This document shows, in pieces, positions 17,616 to 25,524 of a stretch of DNA of 64,000 bases. Numbering within the stretch: position 1 is the first letter of the stretch; every line of letters begins with the position of its first letter. The notes beneath the pieces are model-generated. The model was not told the origin of the DNA. It saw only the letters and a list, made by a program, of their open reading frames with translations, and did no database searches. A program made the translations under genes and the position numbers. The stretch is taken from contig PLIO01000214.1 in the NCBI GenBank assembly GCA_003140075.1, forward strand, positions 1 through 64,000, in the 5' to 3' direction. This stretch comes from Acidobacteriaceae bacterium. GTDB taxonomy: Bacteria; Acidobacteriota; Terriglobia; Terriglobales; Acidobacteriaceae.

Positions 17616-19187
17616 ATGGCCACCGATCTGCAAATCGCGGTGCGGAGGGTTTCGTCGGTGAATCCGGCGACGGGCGAAGTTCTGCGCGAGCTGGAGTGCG
17701 CGAGCGAAAAGGAAGTTCTGGCGGTGGTGGCGCGAGCGCGGGCCGCACAGGTGGAGTGGGCCGCGCTCGGCGTACGCAAGCGAATCGAGGTTCTGCGCGA
17801 GTTTCAGCGCAGGCTGCACGGAAAGAAATCAGAAATTGCTGAGGCGATCACGCGAGAAGCGGGCAAGCCCGTGGCTGAAGCTCTGACCACCGAGGTGCTG
17901 GTGGCGCTCGATGTTGCGCGGTTCCTCGTCGAAAATGCGTATCGCCTGCTGCGCGACGAACCTCTGCCGCATGGCAATCTCGCCACCAAGCTGAAACGCG
18001 GCTGGCTGGTGCGCGAGCCCTACGGCGTGGTGGGAATTATTTCGCCGTGGAATTATCCCTTCTCGATTCCTGCGACCGAGGCGCTCGCGGCTCTGGTAGC
18101 GGGGAACACCGTGGTGCTGAAGCCATCGGAATTTACTTCTCTGGTGGCGCTCGAATTGGAGTCGCTGCTGCGGGCAGCGGGTGTATCCAAGGCTGTTTTT
18201 CAGGTGGTGGTCGGCGATGGCGCGACCGGCGCGGCCCTGCTTCATTCGCGAATCGACAAGCTGATCTTTACTGGAAGCGTGGCCACGGGCAAGGGCATCG
18301 CGGTGGCCGCGGCCGAACGTCTGCTGCCTGTCGTGCTGGAGTTGGGCGGCAAAGATCCCATGCTGGTGCTCGACGATGCCGACGTGGATGTGGCTTCGAG
18401 CGCCGCGGTGTGGGGAGCGTTCGTCAACGCGGGGCAGACTTGTTTGTCGGTGGAGCGCTGCTACGTTCATCGAAGTTTGTATGAAAGTTTTCTGAAAGCA
18501 TGCGTCGAGAAAACGAAAAAACTCCGCGTCGGCAACGGAAGAGACCGTGAGACCGATGTAGGACCAATGATCCACGAGCGGCAGTTGCGGATTGTCCAAT
18601 CGCACGTGGACGATGCCGTGGCGCGCGGAGCACGGGTTCTGGCCGGAGGGTCGCGGTTTCCAGAGCTAGGCCAGAATTTTTATAAGCCGACGGTTTTGGC
18701 AGACCTTACCCACGAAATGCGCATCATGCGCGAGGAAACATTCGGCCCGGTGCTTCCCGTGGCGGCGTTCGAAAACGACGAGGAAGCGGTGCAACTGGCT
18801 AACGACTCGGAATTCGGCCTCGCCGCGAGCGTGTGGACGCGCGACGCCGCTCGCGGCGAGCGCCTGGCGCGGAGCATCCAGGCCGGTACCGTCATGGTCA
18901 ACGATGTGGTTTCCTGTTTCGGCATCAGCGAAGCGCCGCACGGCGGAGTGAAGTCGAGCGGCGTCGGCCGCGCCCACGGGCGCTTCGGCCTCGAAGAGAT
19001 GGTGCGATTGAAGTACTTGGATTCCGACCTCATGCCCGGAATGAAGAAAGTCTGGTGGTATGGATATGGCGCCAGCTTCGCGCGGCAGATGGAGGGCTTT
19101 CTGGATATGCAATTTGCCCGCGGACTGGGGAATCGCCTGAGCGGCGCGATGCGAGCCGCCGGGGTGCTGCGACGGAAGCGGTTGTGA
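17616..19187 (+). CDS. Aldehyde dehydrogenase family protein
   Basis: A 523-residue NAD(P)-dependent aldehyde dehydrogenase. The NAD-binding segment is VVGIISPWNYPFSIPATEAL, the general base is in VLELGGKDPMLVLDDAD, and the catalytic Cys is in FVNAGQTCLSVERCYV. EETFGPVLPVAAFENDEEA is also typical. About 45 C-terminal residues beyond the usual end (KKVWWYGYGASFARQMEGF) are atypical and may be lineage-specific. Substrate is not predictable. It is distinct from the second aldehyde dehydrogenase in this window. Confidence 0.92.
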   Translation: MATDLQIAVRRVSSVNPATGEVLRELECASEKEVLAVVARARAAQVEWAALGVRKRIEVLREFQRRLHGKKSEIAEAITREAGKPVAEALTTEVLVALDVARFLVENAYRLLRDEPLPHGNLATKLKRGWLVREPYGVVGIISPWNYPFSIPATEALAALVAGNTVVLKPSEFTSLVALELESLLRAAGVSKAVFQVVVGDGATGAALLHSRIDKLIFTGSVATGKGIAVAAAERLLPVVLELGGKDPMLVLDDADVDVASSAAVWGAFVNAGQTCLSVERCYVHRSLYESFLKACVEKTKKLRVGNGRDRETDVGPMIHERQLRIVQSHVDDAVARGARVLAGGSRFPELGQNFYKPTVLADLTHEMRIMREETFGPVLPVAAFENDEEAVQLANDSEFGLAASVWTRDAARGERLARSIQAGTVMVNDVVSCFGISEAPHGGVKSSGVGRAHGRFGLEEMVRLKYLDSDLMPGMKKVWWYGYGASFARQMEGFLDMQFARGLGNRLSGAMRAAGVLRRKRL

Positions 19188-19227
19188 CTGGCAAGAGCTG
19201 AGAACTGAGAACCCCGAGAGGTGATTT

Positions 19228-19719
19228 GTGAGCAATCCTTCAACTTCCGATCCGAAGCGCGAACTACTCCGCCACACTCTGGCTACGCTGGCTTATCGCG
19301 GAGCCAAAGCCGTCCGCAAGGTGCCCGAGGGCTTTGCCGCGTTTCACGCCAATGAGGGCGTGCGCACGCCGGGACAGATTCTGGCGCACATGGGCGATCT
19401 ATTCGATTGGGCGCTCTCGATTGCCGTGGGCAAGCAGGCCTGGCAGGACTCGAAGCCCTTGTCTTGGGAACAGGAAGTGGAGAGATTCTTCGCGGCGTTG
19501 AAGAAGTTTGACGACTTCCTTGCTTCGAATGAGCCGGTCCAAGCTCCGCTGGAAAGGCTTTTTCAGGGGCCGATTGCCGACGCCTTCACTCACGTCGGCC
19601 AGATCGCCATTCTGCGGCGCCTGGCGGGAGATCCGCTGAAGGGCGAGAACTACTACAAGGCCGAGATGGCAACGGGACGAGTGGGCGCTGACCAGGCCAA
19701 GCCAAAATTAGAATTCTAA
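19228..19719 (+). CDS. DinB-like four-helix protein
   Basis: A 163-residue protein with GTG start preceded by GAGAGG. The sequence VRTPGQILAHMGDLFDWALS and FTHVGQIAILRRLAGDPLKG place conserved His residues as in the DinB/YfiT metal-binding four-helix family. Members are thiol-dependent transferases or of unknown role. The gene is 40 bp after the aldehyde dehydrogenase and may be its operon partner. Confidence 0.8.
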   Translation: MSNPSTSDPKRELLRHTLATLAYRGAKAVRKVPEGFAAFHANEGVRTPGQILAHMGDLFDWALSIAVGKQAWQDSKPLSWEQEVERFFAALKKFDDFLASNEPVQAPLERLFQGPIADAFTHVGQIAILRRLAGDPLKGENYYKAEMATGRVGADQAKPKLEF

Positions 19720-19768
19720 GAAATGTAGCTTCAGAGAACTCATAAAACATTTGCCTTCATGAATTCGC

Positions 19769-20275
19769 TCAGTGCTGATTTTCTAACGGCACTTCCGCGC
19801 GGTAAATGGCCTGCCAGCGGCCAGCCTTAAGAATGTAAATCGAGCTTCCGTTCAGGTGGACCGGCAACTTTTCCCCATTGCAGGTGGCATATTGCTCAGC
19901 TTTGTACGTTAGCAAATAAGCGCCGGCGGCAAGCGGCAGCGCTCCGAAGTCGGAGAGTCCGTAGCCTTCCACGGTGCAGGTTTTCGCCGACGCTTGTTGC
20001 CGTTGCAATTGCTGGTCGCGGGAAAATGTACCGCCCTCACCCCAGAAGACACCGTTCTCCAGCATATGGTCGCGGAAGTAGGCGTCGTCTTTCGATTTCC
20101 ATGCCTCGAAGAAGCCGGTTTCGATGCGCACCAGTTCCTGCTGCACGTTGCCTGGAACGTCGGCTTTGCTGTGCGGCGTCTGCGCGTTCATCGGAGCGAA
20201 CAGAAGCGCGAGCGGGAGAAGAATTGCTGCGCCAGTCAGGAAAATCTTCTTCGCGGGAAACAGCTCATGTTTCAT
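19769..20275 (-). CDS. Exported DUF4440/SnoaL-like protein
   Basis: About 168 residues from the ATG at 20275. A signal peptide is visible (IFLTGAAILLPLALLFAPMN), and starts farther upstream would bury it. The mature part (VRIETGFFEAWKSKDDAYFR, LENGVFWGEGG, then LTYKAEQYATCNGEKLPVHL and WQAIYRAEVPL) fits the NTF2-like DUF4440 fold. Such proteins may bind small ligands; no enzymatic residues can be assigned. It is a single gene convergent with the DinB-like gene. Confidence 0.75.
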   Translation of the reverse strand: MKHELFPAKKIFLTGAAILLPLALLFAPMNAQTPHSKADVPGNVQQELVRIETGFFEAWKSKDDAYFRDHMLENGVFWGEGGTFSRDQQLQRQQASAKTCTVEGYGLSDFGALPLAAGAYLLTYKAEQYATCNGEKLPVHLNGSSIYILKAGRWQAIYRAEVPLENQH

Positions 20276-20427
20276 AGGACGATCATTCTGGCCTTGGAAG
20301 GCCGGTGACACGAATAGGCCTAGCATACGATATCGCAGCTTGGGCTGGCCTTTCCGCTTCGAGTACAATGACGGTCGTAGGGCCAAATCCGGCGGCGCGA
20401 GTGCCGCGCGAATGAGGGGTAAGTGCT

Positions 20428-20778
20428 TTGGCGACTGGCGAAATCACGACTTCCACTCCGCAAACTCCCGCACAGCTTCCGCATCACAAAGTCAAAATTA
20501 AGAAGGCCGGGCAGCGCGCCTGCAACGAGAAAAACGAAAAAGGCAAGTTCTGCGGCGGACACTTGAAGCGCTGGTTCTATACCAAGGATGTGATCGAGCA
20601 GGCTTGCGGCGACGTGGAAAAAGCGTGGGGGCCGGACGCCGAGGTCTACCGCTGCGAGCATTGCCAGACGCTCTATTTGCCGAATCCGGCGGAAGCGAAA
20701 GTGAATGTGGCGGGGCAGGGAATGATTTCCGTGTTTGGGCTGACTCTGCCGCCGAAAGAAAAAGTACCCAGTACCTAG
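20428..20778 (+). CDS. Putative zinc-binding conserved hypothetical protein
   Basis: A 116-residue protein with a TTG start behind GAGGGG. It has Cys/His patterns suited to metal binding: RACNEKNEKGKFCGGHLKR, an isolated QACGD, and YRCEHCQTLY. KVKIKKAGQRACNEK suggests a basic N-terminal part. No named family is recognised. The last codons and the TAG stop lie inside a GGTACT-type inverted repeat, so the repeat formed or colonised the 3' end of the gene. Confidence 0.65.
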   Translation: MATGEITTSTPQTPAQLPHHKVKIKKAGQRACNEKNEKGKFCGGHLKRWFYTKDVIEQACGDVEKAWGPDAEVYRCEHCQTLYLPNPAEAKVNVAGQGMISVFGLTLPPKEKVPST

Positions 20779-20840
20779 TACCCAGTAGCGAGTCGCCCGG
20801 AACTCTCTGGTTTCACTCGGTACTGGGTACTGGGTACTAG
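20764..20840. repeat. Inverted repeat with GTACCCA/TGGGTAC arms
   Basis: Left arm 20764-20792 (three GTACCCA/GTACCTA words ending GCGAG) pairs with right arm 20816-20840 (CTCGGTACTGGGTACTGGG). The loop is about 23 nt. It contains the stop codon of the upstream gene and ends 8 bp before the next ATG. Confidence 0.75.
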
Positions 20841-20848
20841 CAACTCTC

Positions 20849-22099
20849 ATGAACACCTCCGACCTTATCTACGACTGGAACAACAACCATCCGCCGGGGC
20901 TGAAGCCGGCGGGACCGGTGCTGCTTAACGACGAGAGTCTGCGCGATGGTTTGCAGTCGCCGTCGGTGCGCGATCCTTCGATTCCAGAAAAGGTCGAAAT
21001 CCTGCATCTGATGGAGGCCCTCGGGATCGACTCGCTCGATCTGGGATTGCCGGGCGCGGGAGCGCGCGCAGTTGAAGACGTGACGGCGCTGGCGCGGGAG
21101 ATCGTCGCGCACAAGATGAAGATTCGCGCCAACTGCGCGGCGCGCACGCATGAGAACGATATTCGTCCGATTGCGGAGATTGTGCAGAAAACCGGACTGC
21201 GCATCGAGGCGGCGATGTTTATCGGGTCGAGTCCCATTCGCCGCTTTACCGAAGGTTGGACGGACGATTTTCTGTCGCAGACCACCGAGAAGGCCGTGAA
21301 GTACGCGGTTTCGCTTGGTCTCGACCCGATGTACGTCACCGAGGACACCAGCCGTTGCGATCCGGCGACGGTGAAGCGGCTCTATTCGACGGCGATTAGC
21401 TGCGGGGCGCGGGCCATCGTGATCTGCGACACCGCCGGGCACGCCACGCCCATGGGCGCGCACGCGCTGGTGCGGTTTGTGATGGAGGAAGTGGTGAAGC
21501 CCTCCGGTGAAAAGATTCGCGTGGACTGGCACGGGCACAGCGACCGCGGGCTGGCCATCGCCAACTCGATGGCGGCGTTGATTGCCGGGGCGAACTGCGT
21601 TCACGGATGCGCCATCGGACTGGGAGAGCGCGTGGGCAATACGCAGATGGATCAGATGCTGGTGAACCTGAAGCTGATGGGTATTGCGCCGTGGGATGAG
21701 CAGGATCTTTCCAAGTTGAAGCAATATTGCCAGGCCGTGTCGCGGGCCACGGGCGTGCCCATTCCGGCCAATTATCCGGTGGTGGGCGAGGACGCGTTTC
21801 GCACTGCGACCGGAGTGCACGCGGCCGCGATCATCAAGGCTTATCACAAGAACGATGTGGTGCTCGCCAATACGGTCTATTCCGGTGTGCCTTCGCATCT
21901 GTTCGGGCTGGAGCAGATCATCGATATTGGTCCCATGAGCGGGAAGTCGAATGTGCTGTTCTGGCTGGAACGGCGCGGCATCCCGGCGACTGGCGACGTG
22001 GTCGAGCGCATCTACCAGCGCGCCAAAGCCAGCGACCACACCCTGAGCGAAGCCGAGGTGATGGAGTGTTTGCCAGCGGCGGTGACAAAGCAAAGTTAA
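20849..22099 (+). CDS. HMGL-like DRE-TIM metallolyase (isopropylmalate/homocitrate synthase-like)
   Basis: A 416-residue TIM-barrel enzyme. LLNDESLRDGLQSPSVRD carries the RDGxQ metal/catalytic motif, and VDWHGHSDRGLAIANSMAAL carries the HxH metal site. CAIGLGERVGNTQMDQMLVN is typical of 2-isopropylmalate synthase relatives. The family condenses acetyl-CoA with 2-oxoacids or cleaves hydroxyacyl-CoAs. The regulatory C-terminal domain of LeuA is absent, so a role in leucine synthesis is not assumed. It is followed 17 bp later by a PanE-like reductase, suggesting a joint pathway. Confidence 0.88.
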   Translation: MNTSDLIYDWNNNHPPGLKPAGPVLLNDESLRDGLQSPSVRDPSIPEKVEILHLMEALGIDSLDLGLPGAGARAVEDVTALAREIVAHKMKIRANCAARTHENDIRPIAEIVQKTGLRIEAAMFIGSSPIRRFTEGWTDDFLSQTTEKAVKYAVSLGLDPMYVTEDTSRCDPATVKRLYSTAISCGARAIVICDTAGHATPMGAHALVRFVMEEVVKPSGEKIRVDWHGHSDRGLAIANSMAALIAGANCVHGCAIGLGERVGNTQMDQMLVNLKLMGIAPWDEQDLSKLKQYCQAVSRATGVPIPANYPVVGEDAFRTATGVHAAAIIKAYHKNDVVLANTVYSGVPSHLFGLEQIIDIGPMSGKSNVLFWLERRGIPATGDVVERIYQRAKASDHTLSEAEVMECLPAAVTKQS

Positions 22100-22116
22100 G
22101 GCAGAGGTGAGCCCCT

Positions 22117-23022
22117 ATGGCAGAACTCATGCGACATGCGATTCTTGGCGCCGGGGGCGTGGGCGGCCTGATTGGCGCTTGCGTGGCGCACTCCGGAGCT
22201 TCCGTTACGCTGGTGGTGAGGCGCGAGGCGCTGGCGCAATATCCCAAACAGCTTCGGCTGGAGAGCGCTTTCGGCAATTTTGAAGTGGACGTTGCCGTGG
22301 CTGCCGAAGTGCCTCCCGTTGACGTGCTCTGGATCACGGTGAAGGCCACGCAATTCGAGCCGGCGTTGGGCGCGCTCAAAAATCCCGGTGCAGTTCGAGC
22401 CATCGTTCCGCTGCTCAACGGCATTGACCACATCGCCGTGCTGCGCGCCAGGTACGGGGCGGAGCGCGTGATCCCGGCGACGATTTCCGTCGAAACCGAG
22501 CGTGTCAGCCCCGGGCACATCGTCCATCGATCTCCTTTTGCCCGGCTCAACGTGTTGTCTACGGGGAGGGACCTGCTTGGGAGCACAGTGGATCACCTGC
22601 AACAAATGGGGTTTGCCTGCCGCTTTATCGACGATGAGCCGACGCTGATGTGGAGCAAGCTGGTATTTCTTGCGCCTTACGCGCTGACCACAAGCGCAGC
22701 GGACAAGGCCACTGGAGAGGTCATTTCTGATCCAGCTTGGAAGAGTCAGATGGAGGCGTGCGTGCGAGAGGCTTGTGCCGTGGCTGTGGCCGAGGGGGCC
22801 AAAGTTGATCCGGATGCGATTCTGGCGGGGATGATGGCCATGCCGGGAAACATGCGCAGCTCCATGCAGAAGGACGTTGCGCAGCACAAGACTCCAGAGC
22901 TGGAGGCTATTGCTGGACCGATCCTGCGCGGTGCTCGGCGGCATGGGGTCGAGGTTCCGGCGACGAAGAAGCTGGTGGCTAAGGTGGAGCGGAGGGCTGG
23001 GGTTGAGAGCCAGCTGGACTGA
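22117..23022 (+). CDS. Ketopantoate reductase family protein (PanE/ApbA-like)
   Basis: A 301-residue NADPH-dependent reductase. The Rossmann motif is ILGAGGVGGLIGACVAHSGA; VDVLWITVKATQFEPAL and VPLLNGIDHIAVLRARYGAE are conserved core segments, and WSKLVFLAPYALTTSA carries the helix with the usual catalytic Lys region. Known members reduce 2-oxoacids such as ketopantoate. Position directly behind an isopropylmalate-synthase-like gene suggests a related 2-oxoacid route, which is inference. Confidence 0.85.
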   Translation: MAELMRHAILGAGGVGGLIGACVAHSGASVTLVVRREALAQYPKQLRLESAFGNFEVDVAVAAEVPPVDVLWITVKATQFEPALGALKNPGAVRAIVPLLNGIDHIAVLRARYGAERVIPATISVETERVSPGHIVHRSPFARLNVLSTGRDLLGSTVDHLQQMGFACRFIDDEPTLMWSKLVFLAPYALTTSAADKATGEVISDPAWKSQMEACVREACAVAVAEGAKVDPDAILAGMMAMPGNMRSSMQKDVAQHKTPELEAIAGPILRGARRHGVEVPATKKLVAKVERRAGVESQLD

Positions 23023-23047
23023 GATCCAGGTTGAATAAAAACGCAGA

Positions 23048-23389
23048 TCAATCTGGCTAAAATCTCTCGAATCAATCACATAGAAAAACAGATGCCGCTA
23101 AAATCTGTCTTCTAAAGGACTTAGCGGTAAAATCTCTGCAATCAACGGTTTAGCCGGGTACTATTTTGTCCAAGTCCTTTAGAATTAGTCGGCGGCTGTC
23201 GGCAGACTTGTTTTGTGCTCTCCTAAATCATTGATAGCAAAGGGATTGCTTGTAAAATCTTGCGGGATAAGGAGTAGCTAGTGGGTATTCGGTTGTCAAA
23301 GAACTACTTCTGACTAATACAGCGTGCGGCACTGCGTCCGCCGTGACCATCATCTCGCGATTGACGGGCGGGGGCAAGGTTAGATGTCA
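23048..23389. repeat. Dispersed repeat family, copy A (19-nt-loop hairpins plus conserved end)
   Basis: Fills most of the gene-free stretch 23023-23570. Best unit: CCGCTAA (23095-23101), a 19-nt loop ending CTAAAGGAC, then TTAGCGG (23121-23127). Degenerate units with the same 19-nt spacing start near 23053 and 23126. The 3' edge is GGGGGCAAGGTTAGATGTCACA (one mismatch-free core GGCAAGGTTAGATGTCAC) near 23369-23388. The same parts occur at 33.5 and 39.5 kb and as a remnant at 60.6/62.9 kb. Confidence 0.7.
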
Positions 23390-23570
23390 CACCAAGCTGT
23401 GGAAAGCCTACTCCGGTCCATCAGGTTCTGGAATCGGAAAACGAATCGTTCACAGCCATAGCCGTTCGTTCGTAACCTTACCTGAGTTTGTTCACGAGGA
23501 TTTAGGCTGATTAGAGACGAACCCTGGGGTAAACTAGGTGCAGCGTCGTGCAGCAAAAGGGAGGCTAGCC

Positions 23571-23774
23571 GTGGGATCTACAGCGAAGCGATTGAAAGAT
23601 AGTTCGGCATCGCATTCGTCGGCTCCTTCCTCGCCGGAGGAGCGACTGGCCGAGAAAGTTAGCGCAGTGATTGAAGCTCAGGTCAAGAAGATGACCCCAG
23701 AAGAACTGCAACGAGCCGATGCCGAGCTGCACAGGATTGCTACAAGAGTTCGCGTAACTTCCGAAACGCGGTAA
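23571..23774 (+). CDS. Small hypothetical protein, 67 aa
   Basis: GTG start with GGAGG 8 nt upstream (the frame continues further 5' without a better start). The product is charged and helical, with AEKVSAVIEAQVKKMTPEEL and QRADAELHRIATRV. No family is recognised. Its 3' end overlaps the convergent gene on the minus strand by about 35 bp. It sits immediately behind repeat copy A. Confidence 0.5.
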   Translation: MGSTAKRLKDSSASHSSAPSSPEERLAEKVSAVIEAQVKKMTPEELQRADAELHRIATRVRVTSETR

Positions 23775-23988
23775 TCAGTTGCTGCCCTTCCAACGTGTCC
23801 TCGCCTTTGCCGAAACCACGTAACGCCTGAATGAAATCCCGCTCCGTTCCGTGCTTGATAATTCGCAAGAAAGCCGCTTTGCGGGCAAGCGTGTTGCGGT
23901 CGATGCTGCCGCGCCTGGGGTTGGTCGTGTCGCGGAGGGCTTCCAGGATTTCGAGCGGGTCTGACTGTTTCGGTTTGTCTTCCTTCAT
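23740..23988 (-). CDS. Small hypothetical protein, 82 aa
   Basis: ATG preceded by GTGAGGATCC. The 82-residue product (RNTLARKAAFLRIIKHGTER, DFIQALRGFGKGEDTLEGQQ) is basic and helical and lacks membrane segments. I do not recognise it. It converges on the 23571 gene with overlap, a pattern seen in compact accessory pairs, but no toxin-antitoxin family can be assigned. Confidence 0.5.
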   Translation of the reverse strand: MKEDKPKQSDPLEILEALRDTTNPRRGSIDRNTLARKAAFLRIIKHGTERDFIQALRGFGKGEDTLEGQQLITAFRKLRELL

Positions 23989-24261
23989 GGATCCTCACCG
24001 CTTAGCAGATTATTTCTCTTTCTTGAGCTGATGCGGAAGAATTTCGCAGGTGGGTCCAGAAACACAAAATCCCCGCATGCGTTCAAGCCGCATTTTGGGG
24101 AATCAGGCCTGGGAGAAATCCGATTACGAGGCCCATCATGCGATGGAAGCCGAAACTGTGTCAAGGAAAAAAGCGCCGCTTAGAGATTTCTTGATAGGGG
24201 TTCACGCCAAAGCTAATCCCCATCCCCTTCCCACGCGTTGTAAGATGACGCAATACTTCCC

Positions 24262-25524
24262 ATGAGCCCCACTCCCCCACGCGCGGATATGCCGGACGTT
24301 GCGCCTACGGTGCAGCAGGACGTGGCGCGGCTGGCGGCGGCGCCGGAGGTGCGGTCGGCGTTCAACTGGCTGCGCACGCAGGAGCCACAGCTGGCGCAGT
24401 GGCAGATGGAGATGGCGCGGCTTGCGGCGCCTCCGTTTGGGGAAGCGGCGCGCGGGGCGTGGCTGGCGGAGCGCTTTCGCGAAGTTGGGCTGGACGATGT
24501 TCGCATCGACGATGTGGGCAACGTGTTTGGAGTGCATCCGGGATTCGGTCAGCGATACGTGGCGCTGAGCGCGCACATCGACACGGTGTTTCCGGCGAAC
24601 ACGCCGTTGAATATCCGGCAGCAGGGCAGCCGGCTGTATGGGCCGGGAGTTTCCGATAACGGTGCGGGTGTGGCGGCGATGCTGGGGATTGCGGCGCTCC
24701 TGCGTTCTGTGAAGCTGCGGCATGCGCTGCCGTTTGTGTTTATCGGCAATGTGGGCGAAGAGGGTGAAGGTGACTTGCGCGGCATGCGGCACATTTTCTC
24801 CACGCCGCGCTGGAAGGACTCGATTGCCTACAGCGTAGTGCTCGATGGCGCGGGCGCCGACACGATTGTGGCCGAAGCGCTGGGCAGTCGGCGGTTTGAG
24901 GTGATTGTGCGCGGTCCGGGCGGGCATTCGTGGAGCGATTTTGGCGCGCCTAATCCGATTGTGATTCTGGCCAGGGCGATCGAAACGTTTACGGCGACGC
25001 CGGTGCCTGCAACGCCGAAGACTACTTTCAACATCGGAGTGATCCGCGGCGGCACGGCGGTGAATTCGATTCCGGAGTCGGCCAGCATGAAGGTCGACAT
25101 TCGCTCGACCTCGATGGCGGAGATGGAGCGGCTGGAACAGACGCTGCGGCTGGCGCTGAACCGCGCGGTGGAAGACGAAACCATGGCGGCGGAGATGCGC
25201 TCCGCGGCGCAGAAGCGGCCGGGAGTGAATTGCGAAGTGGTGGCGATTGGGAGCCGTCCGGCGGGTGAGCTCGCGATGAGCGCGCGGATTCTGCATGTGA
25301 TTCGGGCAGTGGATGCGCAGCTGAATAATGCGGCGCAGGTGCAGCGGGCGTCGACCGACGCGAATATTCCGTTATCGTTGGGACTGGAAGCGATTGCGAT
25401 CGGCGGCGGCGGTTCGGGCGGCGGGGCGCATACTTTGCAGGAGTGGTTCGACAGCAACGGACGCGAGCTGGGGCTGAAGCGGATTTTACTTACGCTGCTG
25501 GCGCTCGCGGGAGCGGGGGAATGA
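24262..25524 (+). CDS. M20-family metallopeptidase/deacylase
   Basis: A 420-residue M20 enzyme. Metal and catalytic segments are visible: ALSAHIDTVFPAN (HxD), GPGVSDNGAGVAAML (bridging Asp), and IGNVGEEGEGDLRG (the Glu pair). A dimerisation-domain segment is GGTAVNSIPESASMKVDIRS. It would hydrolyse peptides or N-acyl amino acids. No signal peptide is evident, so it is probably cytoplasmic. Its stop codon overlaps an ATG of the downstream amidohydrolase frame. Confidence 0.9.
   Translation: MSPTPPRADMPDVAPTVQQDVARLAAAPEVRSAFNWLRTQEPQLAQWQMEMARLAAPPFGEAARGAWLAERFREVGLDDVRIDDVGNVFGVHPGFGQRYVALSAHIDTVFPANTPLNIRQQGSRLYGPGVSDNGAGVAAMLGIAALLRSVKLRHALPFVFIGNVGEEGEGDLRGMRHIFSTPRWKDSIAYSVVLDGAGADTIVAEALGSRRFEVIVRGPGGHSWSDFGAPNPIVILARAIETFTATPVPATPKTTFNIGVIRGGTAVNSIPESASMKVDIRSTSMAEMERLEQTLRLALNRAVEDETMAAEMRSAAQKRPGVNCEVVAIGSRPAGELAMSARILHVIRAVDAQLNNAAQVQRASTDANIPLSLGLEAIAIGGGGSGGGAHTLQEWFDSNGRELGLKRILLTLLALAGAGE

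Noticed and set aside
23048-23170. Possible CRISPR array (regularly spaced AAAATCT units)
   Set aside because: Units overlap as hairpins, spacers are conserved rather than unique, and no cas genes are present.
24202-25296. 364-codon minus-strand frame opposite the M20 peptidase
   Set aside because: His/Arg-rich shadow frame caused by GC-rich codon bias; the plus strand encodes clear M20 motifs.
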